A stretch of 8,191 nucleotides of DNA. Origin: G041228335 sp964580905 (lineage in GTDB: Bacteria; Pseudomonadota; Alphaproteobacteria; Puniceispirillales; UBA1172). The stretch is from the NCBI GenBank assembly GCA_964580905.1, contig CAZOLR010000056.1, positions 1-8,191 of the forward strand, read 5' to 3'. Made by a program: the position numbers and the translations under genes. Below, piece after piece: positions 1-6,940 of this stretch (the stretch's first letter is position 1; each line of letters opens with the position of its first letter). The notes beneath the pieces are model-generated. The model was given only the letters and a program-made list of their open reading frames with translations, had not been told where the DNA came from and ran no database searches.

Positions 1-701
1 TTGGATCCTGGCATGGGGCGGATACCCCCGTCAGCTGTGTACTTGCCTTTACGCGCACCGATGATGATCGCACCGGTAAGCGCGGCCCAGCCACCCACTG
101 AGTGAACGATGGTCGATCCGGCAAAGTCACTGAAGCCCATTTCACTGAGCCAGCCGCCGCCCCATGTCCAGGAACCCTGAATAGGATAGATGATGCCGGT
201 CAGTATCCCGGAGAAAACGAGAAATGTGGTGAGTTTGACACGTTCAGCCACGGCACCGGAAACGATGGACGCCGCAGCGGCGACAAAGACCATCTGAAAA
301 AACCAGTCCGATGACGCTGCGTAATCGGTTCCGTCACCTGTGTAGCCTGCCTCGGTGATGGACGCATCCGCGGGTGACCATGGCATTAACGTGCCGATAT
401 AACCTGATACGTCCATGTACATCAGGTTATAGCCGCACAGCCAGTACATCAGCCCTGCGATGGAATAGAGACCGATATTCTTGGTGGACTGAACGGTTGC
501 ATTCTTGGAGCGCACCAGTCCGACCTCAAGCATGCAGAAACCTGCCGCCATGAGCATGACGATAAAGCCATGCACAAGAAATGACAGGCTGTTGAAAATA
601 AACGCTGTTTCCGCATCCGGAGCAGCAAGCGCAGGAAGCGGGGCCAGCATAAGCCCAAAAGAGGCAAGGCTGGCAAATTTAGCAAAACGAAAACGAAACA
701 T
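1..701 (-). CDS. amtB: AmtB-type ammonium transporter, N-terminal 233 residues (partial)
   Basis: Inner-membrane channel that moves ammonia/ammonium into the cell and is gated by PII binding. The gene reads leftward from the ATG at 701 and runs off the window, so the C-terminal helices and the cytosolic PII-contact tail are not seen. Residues 1-27 form a signal peptide: a basic start (MFRFRFAK), a hydrophobic core, and a probable cut after ALA. The channel signature is clear. WFFQMVF at 133-139 aligns with the Phe gate of E. coli AmtB, placing F135 and F139 at its F103 and F107. SWTWGGGW at 177-184 carries the Trp of the recruitment site. SDFAGSTIVH at 191-200 supplies the conserved Asp (D160 in E. 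coli, here D192) and the first pore His (H168 in E. coli, here H200). The gene lies 27 bp downstream of glnK on the same strand, the usual operon. The ATG is preceded by AAGGAGTACCCCCA. The family call is certain; the symbol follows from the glnK pairing. Confidence 0.95.
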   Translation of the reverse strand, partial: MFRFRFAKFASLASFGLMLAPLPALAAPDAETAFIFNSLSFLVHGFIVMLMAAGFCMLEVGLVRSKNATVQSTKNIGLYSIAGLMYWLCGYNLMYMDVSGYIGTLMPWSPADASITEAGYTGDGTDYAASSDWFFQMVFVAAAASIVSGAVAERVKLTTFLVFSGILTGIIYPIQGSWTWGGGWLSEMGFSDFAGSTIVHSVGGWAALTGAIIIGARKGKYTADGGIRPMPGS

Positions 702-728
702 TGGGGGTACTCCTTACTAATGCGTGCT

Positions 729-1070
729 TTACAAAGCGGCCTGGCCAACTTCACCGGTGCGGATCCGCATGGCTTCGCTCAGATCAAGGGTGAAGATCTT
801 GCCGTCACCGATCCGGCCTGTATTGCAGACATCCTTGATCGCATCGGTGACCTTGGTGGCAAGTTTGCCTTCGACGGCCAGCTCAACCTTTATTTTCGGC
901 ATGAAATCTATGGTGTACTCAGCGCCGCGGTAAATCTCGGTTTTGCCTTTCTGGCGGCCATAACCCTGGACTTCAGAAACCGTCATGCCTGAAATCCCAA
1001 TTTCACTGAGTGCCCGCTGGATATCTTCCATCCGGCCGGGCTGAACAATTGCGATGATATACTTCATCAT
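729..1070 (-). CDS. glnK: PII nitrogen regulatory protein, GlnK type
   Basis: Trimeric cytosolic signal protein that senses ATP/ADP and 2-oxoglutarate and, as GlnK, plugs the AmtB channel when nitrogen is plentiful. The 113-residue product carries both family signatures: the T-loop YRGAEY at 47-52, whose last Tyr is the uridylylation site, and the C-terminal TGRIGDGKIF. GYGRQKGKTEIY at 36-47 holds the ligand-binding Gln, and RIRTGE lies near the end. There are two adjacent ATG codons (1070 and 1067). The second gives 112 residues, the usual length, puts the modified Tyr at 51 and lies about 8 nt from AGGA, so it may be the real start. Oddity: the usual KPF after the first strand is QPG here (AIVQPGRMEDI). 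It is first in the operon with amtB. The region upstream lacks a GG-N10-GC sigma-54 element but has two LysR-type dyads. PII identity is certain; GlnK rather than GlnB rests on the amtB linkage. Confidence 0.96.
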   Translation of the reverse strand: MMKYIIAIVQPGRMEDIQRALSEIGISGMTVSEVQGYGRQKGKTEIYRGAEYTIDFMPKIKVELAVEGKLATKVTDAIKDVCNTGRIGDGKIFTLDLSEAMRIRTGEVGQAAL

Positions 1071-1147
1071 GAGTTTCCTTTCATGTGTTTAACCTGACGG
1101 GGGCCAGGAACTATTTTTCTAATAACAGCTTGAAGTGACATGTAATC

Positions 1148-1162
1148 CTGCTTATTTTGCAG
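1148..1162. promoter_or_regulatory. LysR-type operator candidate, weaker dyad
   Basis: The sequence reads CTGC-N7-GCAG, a perfect 4-bp inverted repeat with an AT-only 7-bp centre. It contains the T-N11-A pattern of LysR boxes (T1149 to A1161). It overlaps the candidate -10 of lysR (1153-1158), so binding here could repress that gene. It is centred about 42 bp upstream of the inferred glnK start, where LysR-family activation sites usually sit. The dyad is seen directly; its role is inferred. Confidence 0.5.
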
Positions 1163-1166
1163 AAAG

Positions 1167-1187
1167 GTGATGCGTTTTTTGCATCAC
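1167..1187. promoter_or_regulatory. LysR-type operator candidate, stronger dyad
   Basis: The sequence reads GTGATGC-N7-GCATCAC, a perfect 7-bp inverted repeat around a T-rich 7-bp centre. The inner TGC-N7-GCA is a T-N11-A box (T1171 to A1183) with the same half-sites and spacing as the dyad at 1148-1162. The two centres are 22 bp apart, about two helical turns, as in the recognition and activation sites of LysR tetramers. It lies 27-47 nt before the lysR ATG and about 64 bp upstream of the inferred glnK start. As RNA it could also form a hairpin in the lysR leader, but it is not followed by a U run. Confidence 0.55.
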
Positions 1188-1213
1188 TAAGCATTTTAAC
1201 CGGAGCCCCTGTC

Positions 1214-2122
1214 ATGCGAGCGCTGATTAATCTGAAATATGTTGAGACCATCGGACGTGAGGGATCCATCCGCAAGGCGGCTGAAAAACTGGCGATCACG
1301 TCAACCGCCTTAAATCGTCGTATTCTCGCGCTTGAGGAAGAACTCGGATATCCGCTTTTTGAAAGGTTACCTTCCGGGGTCAGACTGAACACGGCCGGGG
1401 AAATCTTCGTGGATTTTGTCCGGAGACAGTTTTCCGATCTGGAACGTGTCAAATCGCAGATGGCGGATCTGGCTGGTATGAGACGTGGTCATATCACCAT
1501 CATCAGCACACCAGAAGCGCTGAAAACGTTCCTGCCGGAACAGCTTTCGATCTATCGCCGTCAATACCCGCAGGTCACGTTTGAGATCCGGCGGGCCTTC
1601 GGCACGGAGTCTGAAGAGGCGCTCGCCAATCTTGAAGCGGATATCGCCCTGACCATGGAGCCGGTCAAATCACCGCAATTCAAGGTTATGGCAACCGCCC
1701 TTCAGAAAATACATGTGCTGATGGCCGCAGATCACCCGCTTGCCGGAAAAAGCGAGATGCGGCTCAGGGACTGCATCGGGTATCCTGTTATCCTGCCTTC
1801 GTCCAAGAATGGTCTGCGTCAGCTTATTGATCTCAGCCTGCTTATCACCCCTCTTCCACTTGGGGTTGTTGGCGAAAGCGACAGCCTTGATTTCCTCCAT
1901 ACCTACCTGCAGAAAGAACAGGCCCTGTCTTTTCAGGTTCCGATAGCCCATGACCCCTCCAGCGAAGGCAAATTAAAGGCGATCCCCTTAAGTGAGCGCG
2001 ATATCAAACGGGGCGTGTTGCATGTAGGGCATCTGAAGGACCGGGTTCTTTCTGTCGCCGCCGCCAAATTCCTTGAACAGATCATGACCGCGCTTGCCGA
2101 AAACTTTCCTGAAACGTCCTGA
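1214..2122 (+). CDS. LysR-family transcriptional regulator
   Basis: DNA-binding regulator of 302 residues, the normal family length. An N-terminal winged helix-turn-helix occupies roughly residues 5-63: SIRKAAEKLAITSTALNRRI is the helix-turn-helix, followed by the hallmark LEEELGYPLFER and the wing LPSGVRLNTAG. A linker helix (about 64-90) leads into a periplasmic-binding-protein-like effector domain from about 92 (RGHITIIST). The effector is not evident. I chose the ATG at 1214 because CGGAG lies 8 nt upstream and the protein then starts just before the HTH. The same frame is open to a TTG at 1157, but that would add 19 unusual residues and overlap the operators. The gene is divergent from glnK, and LysR regulators commonly act on the divergent neighbour; the paired dyads in the gap support self-control and control of glnK-amtB. 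It ends 28 bp from the convergent MFS gene. Confidence 0.93.
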   Translation: MRALINLKYVETIGREGSIRKAAEKLAITSTALNRRILALEEELGYPLFERLPSGVRLNTAGEIFVDFVRRQFSDLERVKSQMADLAGMRRGHITIISTPEALKTFLPEQLSIYRRQYPQVTFEIRRAFGTESEEALANLEADIALTMEPVKSPQFKVMATALQKIHVLMAADHPLAGKSEMRLRDCIGYPVILPSSKNGLRQLIDLSLLITPLPLGVVGESDSLDFLHTYLQKEQALSFQVPIAHDPSSEGKLKAIPLSERDIKRGVLHVGHLKDRVLSVAAAKFLEQIMTALAENFPETS

Positions 2123-2150
2123 GGAAATGTCAAACCGGGAACGCGGAGTA

Positions 2151-3362
2151 TCAGGCTTCATCTTCTGAGATGATATTGCCGGGTTTCACCAAAAGCAGAA
2201 AGAGGAAGACAAGACCGGCAATGCCGGAAAAAAGGATCATTGCCTTGAAATAGATGCCGCTTCCCATCAGGAACAGCATGCCCCCGACACTCGGGCCGAT
2301 AGCATTACCCAGCGCGCGCGGTGTTGTAATCCAGCCCTTGGCCCGGCCATAGACCTCAGCACGGAAATACATATTGGTCACGTAACCAAAAGAGACCGTC
2401 AGAATACCGTGCCCCATGCCGAACATCATCATGGCTATGATGACGTGATGCAGCTCTGCGCTCTGGGCAAGAAAAACCGATAGGGGTATCATGGCAAAGG
2501 CGATAACCCCTGTATATCTGGCATCGAAACGATGGCCGAATTTCATCTCAATCAATCTTCCGACAACCTGAAACGGGCCATAGAGACTGGCAAGCAGGAC
2601 CCCTGTTTCTGCTCCGAATTGCTGACTGAACCAGTTGATCCACAGCAATGTCGTTCCTGCAAAAACCAGATATTCAAAAGCGCTGGATGACGCGAGGGTG
2701 ATGAGCGCGATTTTTTCTCCGCGTGACATGGCCGACCAGCGGAAAGGCATGACTTCATCCTTTTTACGGCGTGCCCTGAAGTCGATGGAGCGATCAAGTC
2801 TCAGGGCCCAGAGCCCCATAGTCAAAAGGATGGACGCAATCACAACGCATGTCAGCACTAACCCGAAACCAGCCAGAAGCGGCGCAACAGAAATCCAGGT
2901 GATGGAACTGGCTACCCCGCCATAGAACGTGATGTAGGATATGTTCCTTCTGGCCCGGGGTTCATTCATCTGCACCGCCGCCCCGAAGGCGATTTCATAG
3001 GTGGTCATGGCAAAGGCAATGCCAATGGGGATCATGCAGAAGACAATCCACGTGAAAGAATGCACCAAAGGCAGAAGACACATGCCCATCGCACCAAGGA
3101 AAAACCCGCGTGCCATAACCCAGAGCGCCCCAAGCCTGTCAACAAGCCCCCCCACCGCCGGTGCCACCATGGCCTGCATCAGGAGACACCCGGTCAGCGC
3201 CGCAAGGATCTGACTTTCTTCAACCCCGGCATTGACCGCAAGAGGTGTTTTCAAAAGGGCAAAGACATAAAACATCAGGCCGTAGGCGATGATCTGGCTT
3301 ATTCCCAGTGAATGAACAGGCACCCGGAGTTTTAGCCGGGAAGATGTTTCGTTTCGGGTCAA
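2151..3362 (-). CDS. Major facilitator superfamily (MFS) transporter
   Basis: Inner-membrane permease of 403 residues with about 12 hydrophobic segments: roughly residues 18-38, 52-72, 80-100, 104-128, 142-163, 167-188, then 217-241, 254-270, 284-300, 306-328, 346-366 and 372-392. The loop between helices 2 and 3 carries the MFS motif A (GGLVDRLGALWVM, 71-83). The middle loop is strongly basic (RARRKK, 196-201), as expected for the cytosolic side. The second half keeps a related basic loop after helix 8 (KFGHRFDARY). The substrate cannot be read from sequence; the general look is of the monocarboxylate / oxalate-formate-like MFS groups. The start is uncertain: the outermost in-frame start is TTG at 3362 with no clear Shine-Dalgarno site. 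A GTG at 3323 (residue 14) also keeps all helices and also lacks one, and no in-frame ATG precedes helix 1. It is convergent with lysR and divergent from hldD. Confidence 0.9.
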   Translation of the reverse strand: MTRNETSSRLKLRVPVHSLGISQIIAYGLMFYVFALLKTPLAVNAGVEESQILAALTGCLLMQAMVAPAVGGLVDRLGALWVMARGFFLGAMGMCLLPLVHSFTWIVFCMIPIGIAFAMTTYEIAFGAAVQMNEPRARRNISYITFYGGVASSITWISVAPLLAGFGLVLTCVVIASILLTMGLWALRLDRSIDFRARRKKDEVMPFRWSAMSRGEKIALITLASSSAFEYLVFAGTTLLWINWFSQQFGAETGVLLASLYGPFQVVGRLIEMKFGHRFDARYTGVIAFAMIPLSVFLAQSAELHHVIIAMMMFGMGHGILTVSFGYVTNMYFRAEVYGRAKGWITTPRALGNAIGPSVGGMLFLMGSGIYFKAMILFSGIAGLVFLFLLLVKPGNIISEDEA

Positions 3363-3519
3363 TGTGATAAAACAATCTGTATGCTATTAATGTGGTCTTG
3401 ACTATGCCCTGCCTGAATTCCAAAAAAAAGAAAAAAACCGGTCTTTTTCTCCTGTTTCCCCTGTCCATATTCCTAAAAGATACTTATCCTGCAACTAGCG
3501 TGATTTTCAGGGTGAAATA
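3363..3519. promoter_or_regulatory. Divergent intergenic region between MFS gene and hldD
   Basis: This 157-bp gap must contain the promoters of two divergent genes. I see no convincing -35/-10 pair on either strand. Its centre is a purine tract of 8 A, G and 7 A (3422-3437) that runs into a near-palindrome listed separately. The hldD end has a clear Shine-Dalgarno site, AGGG at 3509-3512. Confidence 0.4.
3429..3450. repeat. 22-bp near-perfect palindrome in divergent promoter region
   Basis: The left arm AGAAAAA and right arm TTTTTCT flank a central ACCGGT. Ten of the eleven base pairs of the dyad match, with one mismatch (A3436 against C3443). It lies between divergent genes, about 70 bp from each start codon, which suits an operator. 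A transcription terminator is less likely, because no gene ends here. The symmetry is seen; any protein bound there is unknown. Confidence 0.5.
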
Positions 3520-4497
3520 ATGTCAACCATACTCGTAACCGGCGGCGCAGGTTTTATCGGCAGCAATGCTGCGCATCATCTGGCTTCGGCCGGTCACAAT
3601 ATCATTATTGCCGACCTTTTCGAAGACGACGATAAATGGCAGAACCTCCATCATCTGGCGCCGAAAGATATCATCACGGCAAAACAGCTTCCCGAATGGC
3701 TTTCGTCATCATCCGGCGATATTGACGGGATTGTGCATATGGGCGCTGTCTCCGCGACGACCGAGCGCGATACCAACCTGATTGTTGAGAGCAATTTTCA
3801 GCTCTCAAAACTGGTCTGGCTTACCGCCACCCGACTGAAAATCCCGCTAGTCTACGCCTCGTCCGCCGCGGTTTATGGTGATGGAAAAGAAGGGTTCAGC
3901 GATGATCCGTCGCTTATGCCCCGGTTGCGTCCTCTCAACCCATATGGCTGGTCCAAACTTGTCTTTGACCGCTGGGCATCAGCCGAAGCGGTGAGAGGAA
4001 ATGCACCACCGAACTGGGCCGGACTCAGGTTCTTTAACGTTTACGGACCCGGTGAAGGCCATAAGGGGAGCATGAGGAGCCTTGTTCATAAATCCTTCTT
4101 TGATATCCGCGATGGCAACCCTGTCCGGCTTTTCCGTGACCATGGCGGCAAATACGGTCATGGCGAGCAGATGCGTGACTTTATCTATGTTCAGGATTGC
4201 GCCGAAATCATCGGCTGGCTTTTGACGGCAAACAGGGAAAGCGGCATTTTCAATGTCGGAACAGGTCAGGCCCGAAGCTGGAATGATCTGGCAAGGGCCG
4301 TCCAGGCATCCATGCCAAAACCGACCTCAATTGAATATATCGATATGCCGCAAAGCATAAGGGATCAGTATCAGGATTACACCTCTGCTGACCCGTCCCG
4401 GCTGAAATCCGCTGGATGGAACAGGGAATTCACAAATCTGGAAGATGGCATCGCGGACTATGTTTCGAATTATCTTTTGCCGGGAAAGGTGAACTGA
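3520..4497 (+). CDS. hldD: ADP-L-glycero-D-manno-heptose-6-epimerase
   Basis: Cytosolic enzyme that epimerises ADP-D-glycero-D-manno-heptose at C6 to the L-glycero form, the last step in making the heptose donor for LPS inner core. It belongs to the extended short-chain dehydrogenases. The 325-residue product has the N-terminal nucleotide-binding loop TGGAGFIGSN (7-16) and an acidic residue after the second strand (D32). HMGAVSATTERD (73-84) matches the HldD-specific segment of E. coli. Catalytic elements are the SSAAVYG stretch (114-120), the YGWSK motif with Y142 and K146, and HKGSM (181-185), whose K182 matches the second catalytic base, K178 in E. coli. FFNVYGPGEGHKGSM and RDFIYV are also typical. 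The C-terminal region (IEYIDMP, YQDYTSAD) aligns as well. Length is slightly above the usual 310-330 midpoint. The ATG has AGGG 7 nt upstream. It stands alone, without hldE, gmhB or waa genes beside it in this window. Confidence 0.95.
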   Translation: MSTILVTGGAGFIGSNAAHHLASAGHNIIIADLFEDDDKWQNLHHLAPKDIITAKQLPEWLSSSSGDIDGIVHMGAVSATTERDTNLIVESNFQLSKLVWLTATRLKIPLVYASSAAVYGDGKEGFSDDPSLMPRLRPLNPYGWSKLVFDRWASAEAVRGNAPPNWAGLRFFNVYGPGEGHKGSMRSLVHKSFFDIRDGNPVRLFRDHGGKYGHGEQMRDFIYVQDCAEIIGWLLTANRESGIFNVGTGQARSWNDLARAVQASMPKPTSIEYIDMPQSIRDQYQDYTSADPSRLKSAGWNREFTNLEDGIADYVSNYLLPGKVN

Positions 4498-4514
4498 AAC
4501 CGGAAACTTCCCGG
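4480..4514. repeat. Inverted repeat across the hldD stop codon
   Basis: CCGGGAA (4480-4486) pairs perfectly with TTCCCGG (4508-4514) across a 21-nt loop that includes the hldD stop codon. There is no U run after it, so it is not a standard intrinsic terminator; it may be a 3'-end structure or chance. The rest of the 108-bp gap to the next gene shows nothing I can name. Confidence 0.25.
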
Positions 4515-4605
4515 AGATAACAATCAGGTGCAGAAATTTCTTTCCTGCCGTCTTTATCCGCTCCATATTTATCCATGAACGTATTAATGCAAGGTCACGA
4601 ACATT

Positions 4606-6930
4606 ATGAATTTACGATTTGGTATCGGACAGTCTGTCCGTCGTCTTGAAGACGCCTCACTTCTTACCGGCCAGGGACAATACACGGATGATCATTTTCC
4701 GGGCGAAGGTCTGGCGGTTGCGTTTTTGAGGGCGCCTTTTGCCCATGCCAGATTGACGGAACTCGATCTTTCTGCGGCGCGCAAGGCCGAGGGGGTGCAT
4801 CTCGTTGCCGGTCAGGCAGATCTCGATACAGATCAGGTTGGCGAAATACACTGCCAGCACTATGTTCCGTGGTTTGATGGTCGTGAGATGACCGAAACGA
4901 CAAAGACACCAATGGTGCGCGATATCAATCGATATGCCGGTGATATAGTTGCCATGGTGGTTGCCGATACCCGCCAGCAGGCGAAAGACGCCGTTGAGCT
5001 CATAGCGATGGATTTCGAGCCGATGGCGGCTGTAACCGATGTCTATGCGGCCCTTGCTGATGATGCGCCACAGCTTCATCCGGAATATCCGGGCAATCTG
5101 GCTTTTGAATGGCATGCGGGCCGCGTCGAAGAAGCCCGGGACGCAATATTGAAAACAGAACAGGCAAAAAAAGACGGCTATCACGTCATGTCCATTGATG
5201 TGATCAATAACCGGATACTTACCAATGCCATGGAAACACGCCCGATGGTGGCCATGCCGCTGGATGACGGGGAAGACGGGCTGAAAATCTGGACAGGATC
5301 ACAAGGTGTTGTCGGGCTTGGTGAACAGATTGCCACAGCGCTCAACCTGGATCGTGATCAGGTTCATCTTCTGACAGATGATGTTGGCGGCGGTTTTGGC
5401 TTTAAGATTTTTCTTCACCCGGAACAGGTCTGTATTGCCTGGGCGGCCCGCAAACTGGGAAAGATGGTCCGGTGGCAGCAAGACCGGAGCGAAGCGTTCA
5501 TATCAGACCTTCATGGCAGGGATAACCGGTCTGTTGCAAGGGCCGTCGTCACGGATCAGGGTCGCATCGAGGCGCTTGAGGTGACGGTTCATGCCAATAT
5601 GGGCGCATGGCTTTCCAATTTTGGTGTCTATATCCCTACCCTTTCCGGAAGCCGCACGCCGACAGGGGTATATGATATCCAGAATGCAGGCCTGATCGTC
5701 AAAGGGGTGATGACAAACACGCCTGCAGTTGATGCGTATCGTGGGGCAGGCAGGCCTGAGGCGAATTACCTGCTGGAACGCCTGATGGACCATATCGCCC
5801 ACACTCTTGGACTTGACCGTTTCGATGTGCGCCGCAGGAATTTGATCAGAGCGGAACAGATCCCCTATCCCATGGTTCTTGGCGGCACTATCGACAGCGG
5901 TGACATGCCCGGCCTGATGGAAGATGCGCTTGAAAAGGCAGACTGGAAAGGTTTTGCTGAACGAAAGCAGGAAGCGGCCTCCCGCGGCAAAAAACTCGGT
6001 TTTGGGCTGTCCATGTATCTTGAGCAATGTGGCGGTGGTGAGGAAAACAATATCGAGTTTGAATTCACCCATGACGGGAACCTGACGGTCTATGCCTCAC
6101 AGCATGATAACGGCCAGGGGCATCGCACCACACTTACCCAGATTGTCTCGCACACGCTGGGATATGACGCAGATAAAATTCATATTATTCAGGGAGATTC
6201 GCGCCGGACACCGAGGGGCACAACAGGTGGCGCAAGAATGACCGCTGTTCTCGGATCCACCGTCGCCGAGGGGGCTAAGGCTGTCATTGCCCGGGCTAAA
6301 GAAGATGCGGCGGCTTTACTCGAGGCGGACAAGGCTGATCTGGGTTTCGAAGATGGTGTTTTTTCAGCCCACGGCACCAACAGATCTGTGTCCATCATGG
6401 AACTTGTCACCAATGCCGGCACGGATAGCGAAACACATCCCTACAGCCTGAAGCAGAGTTACGCCACCAAAGGGGCGTCTTATCCCTATGGATGTCATAT
6501 TGCCGAAATCGAGGTTGACGCTGTGACGCTTGTGCCTCAAATAGTCAGATACACGGTCGTTGATGATTTTGGTGTTGTTCTTAATCCCCTGACCCTTGAA
6601 GGCCAAATTCACGGCGGCATAGCGCAGGGTATCGGTCAGGCGCTTTATGAATATCTGCCCTATGATGAAGACGGCCAGTTACTTGCCGGATCTCTGATGG
6701 ATTACACCCTTCCCCGGGCGGATCATCTGCCAAATTTCAGCATCTTCACCCGGAACACCCCTTGTCTGAACAATACCCTGGGGGTAAAGGGATCTGGTGA
6801 GGCAGGGGCTATTGGCGCCCCGCCTGCGGTTATATCAGCGCTCTGTCATGCGCTTGAAATCGATCACATTGATATGCCGGCAACACCTGAGGCCATCTGG
6901 CAAAGAATGCAGCGCGAGAGCAGGTCTTAG
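4606..6930 (+). CDS. Molybdenum hydroxylase large subunit, CoxL form II-like (xanthine dehydrogenase family)
   Basis: Molybdopterin-cytosine-dinucleotide-type catalytic subunit that would hydroxylate an unknown substrate, normally with a 2Fe-2S small subunit and a FAD medium subunit. The 774-residue protein is full length. The N-terminal hammerhead domain starts with RRLEDASLLTGQGQYTDD (12-29). Cofactor-binding segments follow: GSQGVVGLGEQIA (231-243), DDVGGGFGFK (258-267), QHDNGQGHRTT (499-509), TTGGAR (539-544) and GGIAQGIGQAL (670-680). The active-site loop is AYRGAGR (377-383), the form II signature. It lacks the AYRCSFR of true CO dehydrogenases and thus the Cys that holds copper, so CO oxidation is unlikely. 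The catalytic Glu is E732 in VKGSGEAGAIGAP. The start has only a distant AAGG (11 nt upstream). No small or medium subunit gene lies on either side: hldD is upstream and a convergent operon begins 10 bp downstream. Family certain, substrate unknown. Confidence 0.92.
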   Translation: MNLRFGIGQSVRRLEDASLLTGQGQYTDDHFPGEGLAVAFLRAPFAHARLTELDLSAARKAEGVHLVAGQADLDTDQVGEIHCQHYVPWFDGREMTETTKTPMVRDINRYAGDIVAMVVADTRQQAKDAVELIAMDFEPMAAVTDVYAALADDAPQLHPEYPGNLAFEWHAGRVEEARDAILKTEQAKKDGYHVMSIDVINNRILTNAMETRPMVAMPLDDGEDGLKIWTGSQGVVGLGEQIATALNLDRDQVHLLTDDVGGGFGFKIFLHPEQVCIAWAARKLGKMVRWQQDRSEAFISDLHGRDNRSVARAVVTDQGRIEALEVTVHANMGAWLSNFGVYIPTLSGSRTPTGVYDIQNAGLIVKGVMTNTPAVDAYRGAGRPEANYLLERLMDHIAHTLGLDRFDVRRRNLIRAEQIPYPMVLGGTIDSGDMPGLMEDALEKADWKGFAERKQEAASRGKKLGFGLSMYLEQCGGGEENNIEFEFTHDGNLTVYASQHDNGQGHRTTLTQIVSHTLGYDADKIHIIQGDSRRTPRGTTGGARMTAVLGSTVAEGAKAVIARAKEDAAALLEADKADLGFEDGVFSAHGTNRSVSIMELVTNAGTDSETHPYSLKQSYATKGASYPYGCHIAEIEVDAVTLVPQIVRYTVVDDFGVVLNPLTLEGQIHGGIAQGIGQALYEYLPYDEDGQLLAGSLMDYTLPRADHLPNFSIFTRNTPCLNNTLGVKGSGEAGAIGAPPAVISALCHALEIDHIDMPATPEAIWQRMQRESRS

Positions 6931-6940
6931 AGGAACAGTC

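Larger units (their letters stand above)
1071..1213. promoter_or_regulatory. Divergent control region between glnK-amtB and lysR
   Basis: This 143-bp gap must hold the promoters of both transcripts. A rightward candidate for lysR is TTGAAG (1130-1135), 17 nt, then TATTTT (1153-1158); each box matches the sigma-70 consensus at 4 of 6 positions. A leftward candidate for glnK has a -10 TTATTA (complement of 1120-1125) and a poor -35 (complement of 1143-1148), as expected of an activator-dependent promoter; its start would fall near 1113. Two LysR-type dyads lie inside the gap and are listed separately. I searched the glnK strand for a sigma-54 GG-N10-GC element and found none. Promoter positions are inferred by eye. 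Confidence 0.45.

Noticed and set aside
1157..1213. Longer lysR reading frame starting at a TTG at 1157
   Set aside because: It has no ribosome site, runs through the operator dyads, and adds 19 residues before the HTH; the ATG at 1214 has CGGAG 8 nt upstream.
2123..2150. Bidirectional terminator between lysR and the MFS gene
   Set aside because: The 28-bp gap has no stable stem and no U run on either strand.
3220..3468. 82-codon minus-strand frame overlapping the MFS start
   Set aside because: It overlaps the MFS N-terminus in another frame, and its composition is that of the A/T-rich gap read in translation; it resembles no protein.
4657..5184. 175-codon open frame on the minus strand inside the molybdenum hydroxylase gene
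   Set aside because: It lies antisense within a well-supported gene, has no recognisable domain, and is rich in Cys, His and Arg as expected of an antisense shadow.
5503..6072. 189-codon open frame on the minus strand inside the molybdenum hydroxylase gene
   Set aside because: Same reason: it is antisense to conserved motifs such as AYRGAGR and has no family resemblance.
4606..6930. True aerobic CO dehydrogenase large subunit
   Set aside because: The active-site loop is AYRGAGR, not AYRCSFR, so the copper-binding Cys is absent, and the coxM and coxS partners are not adjacent.
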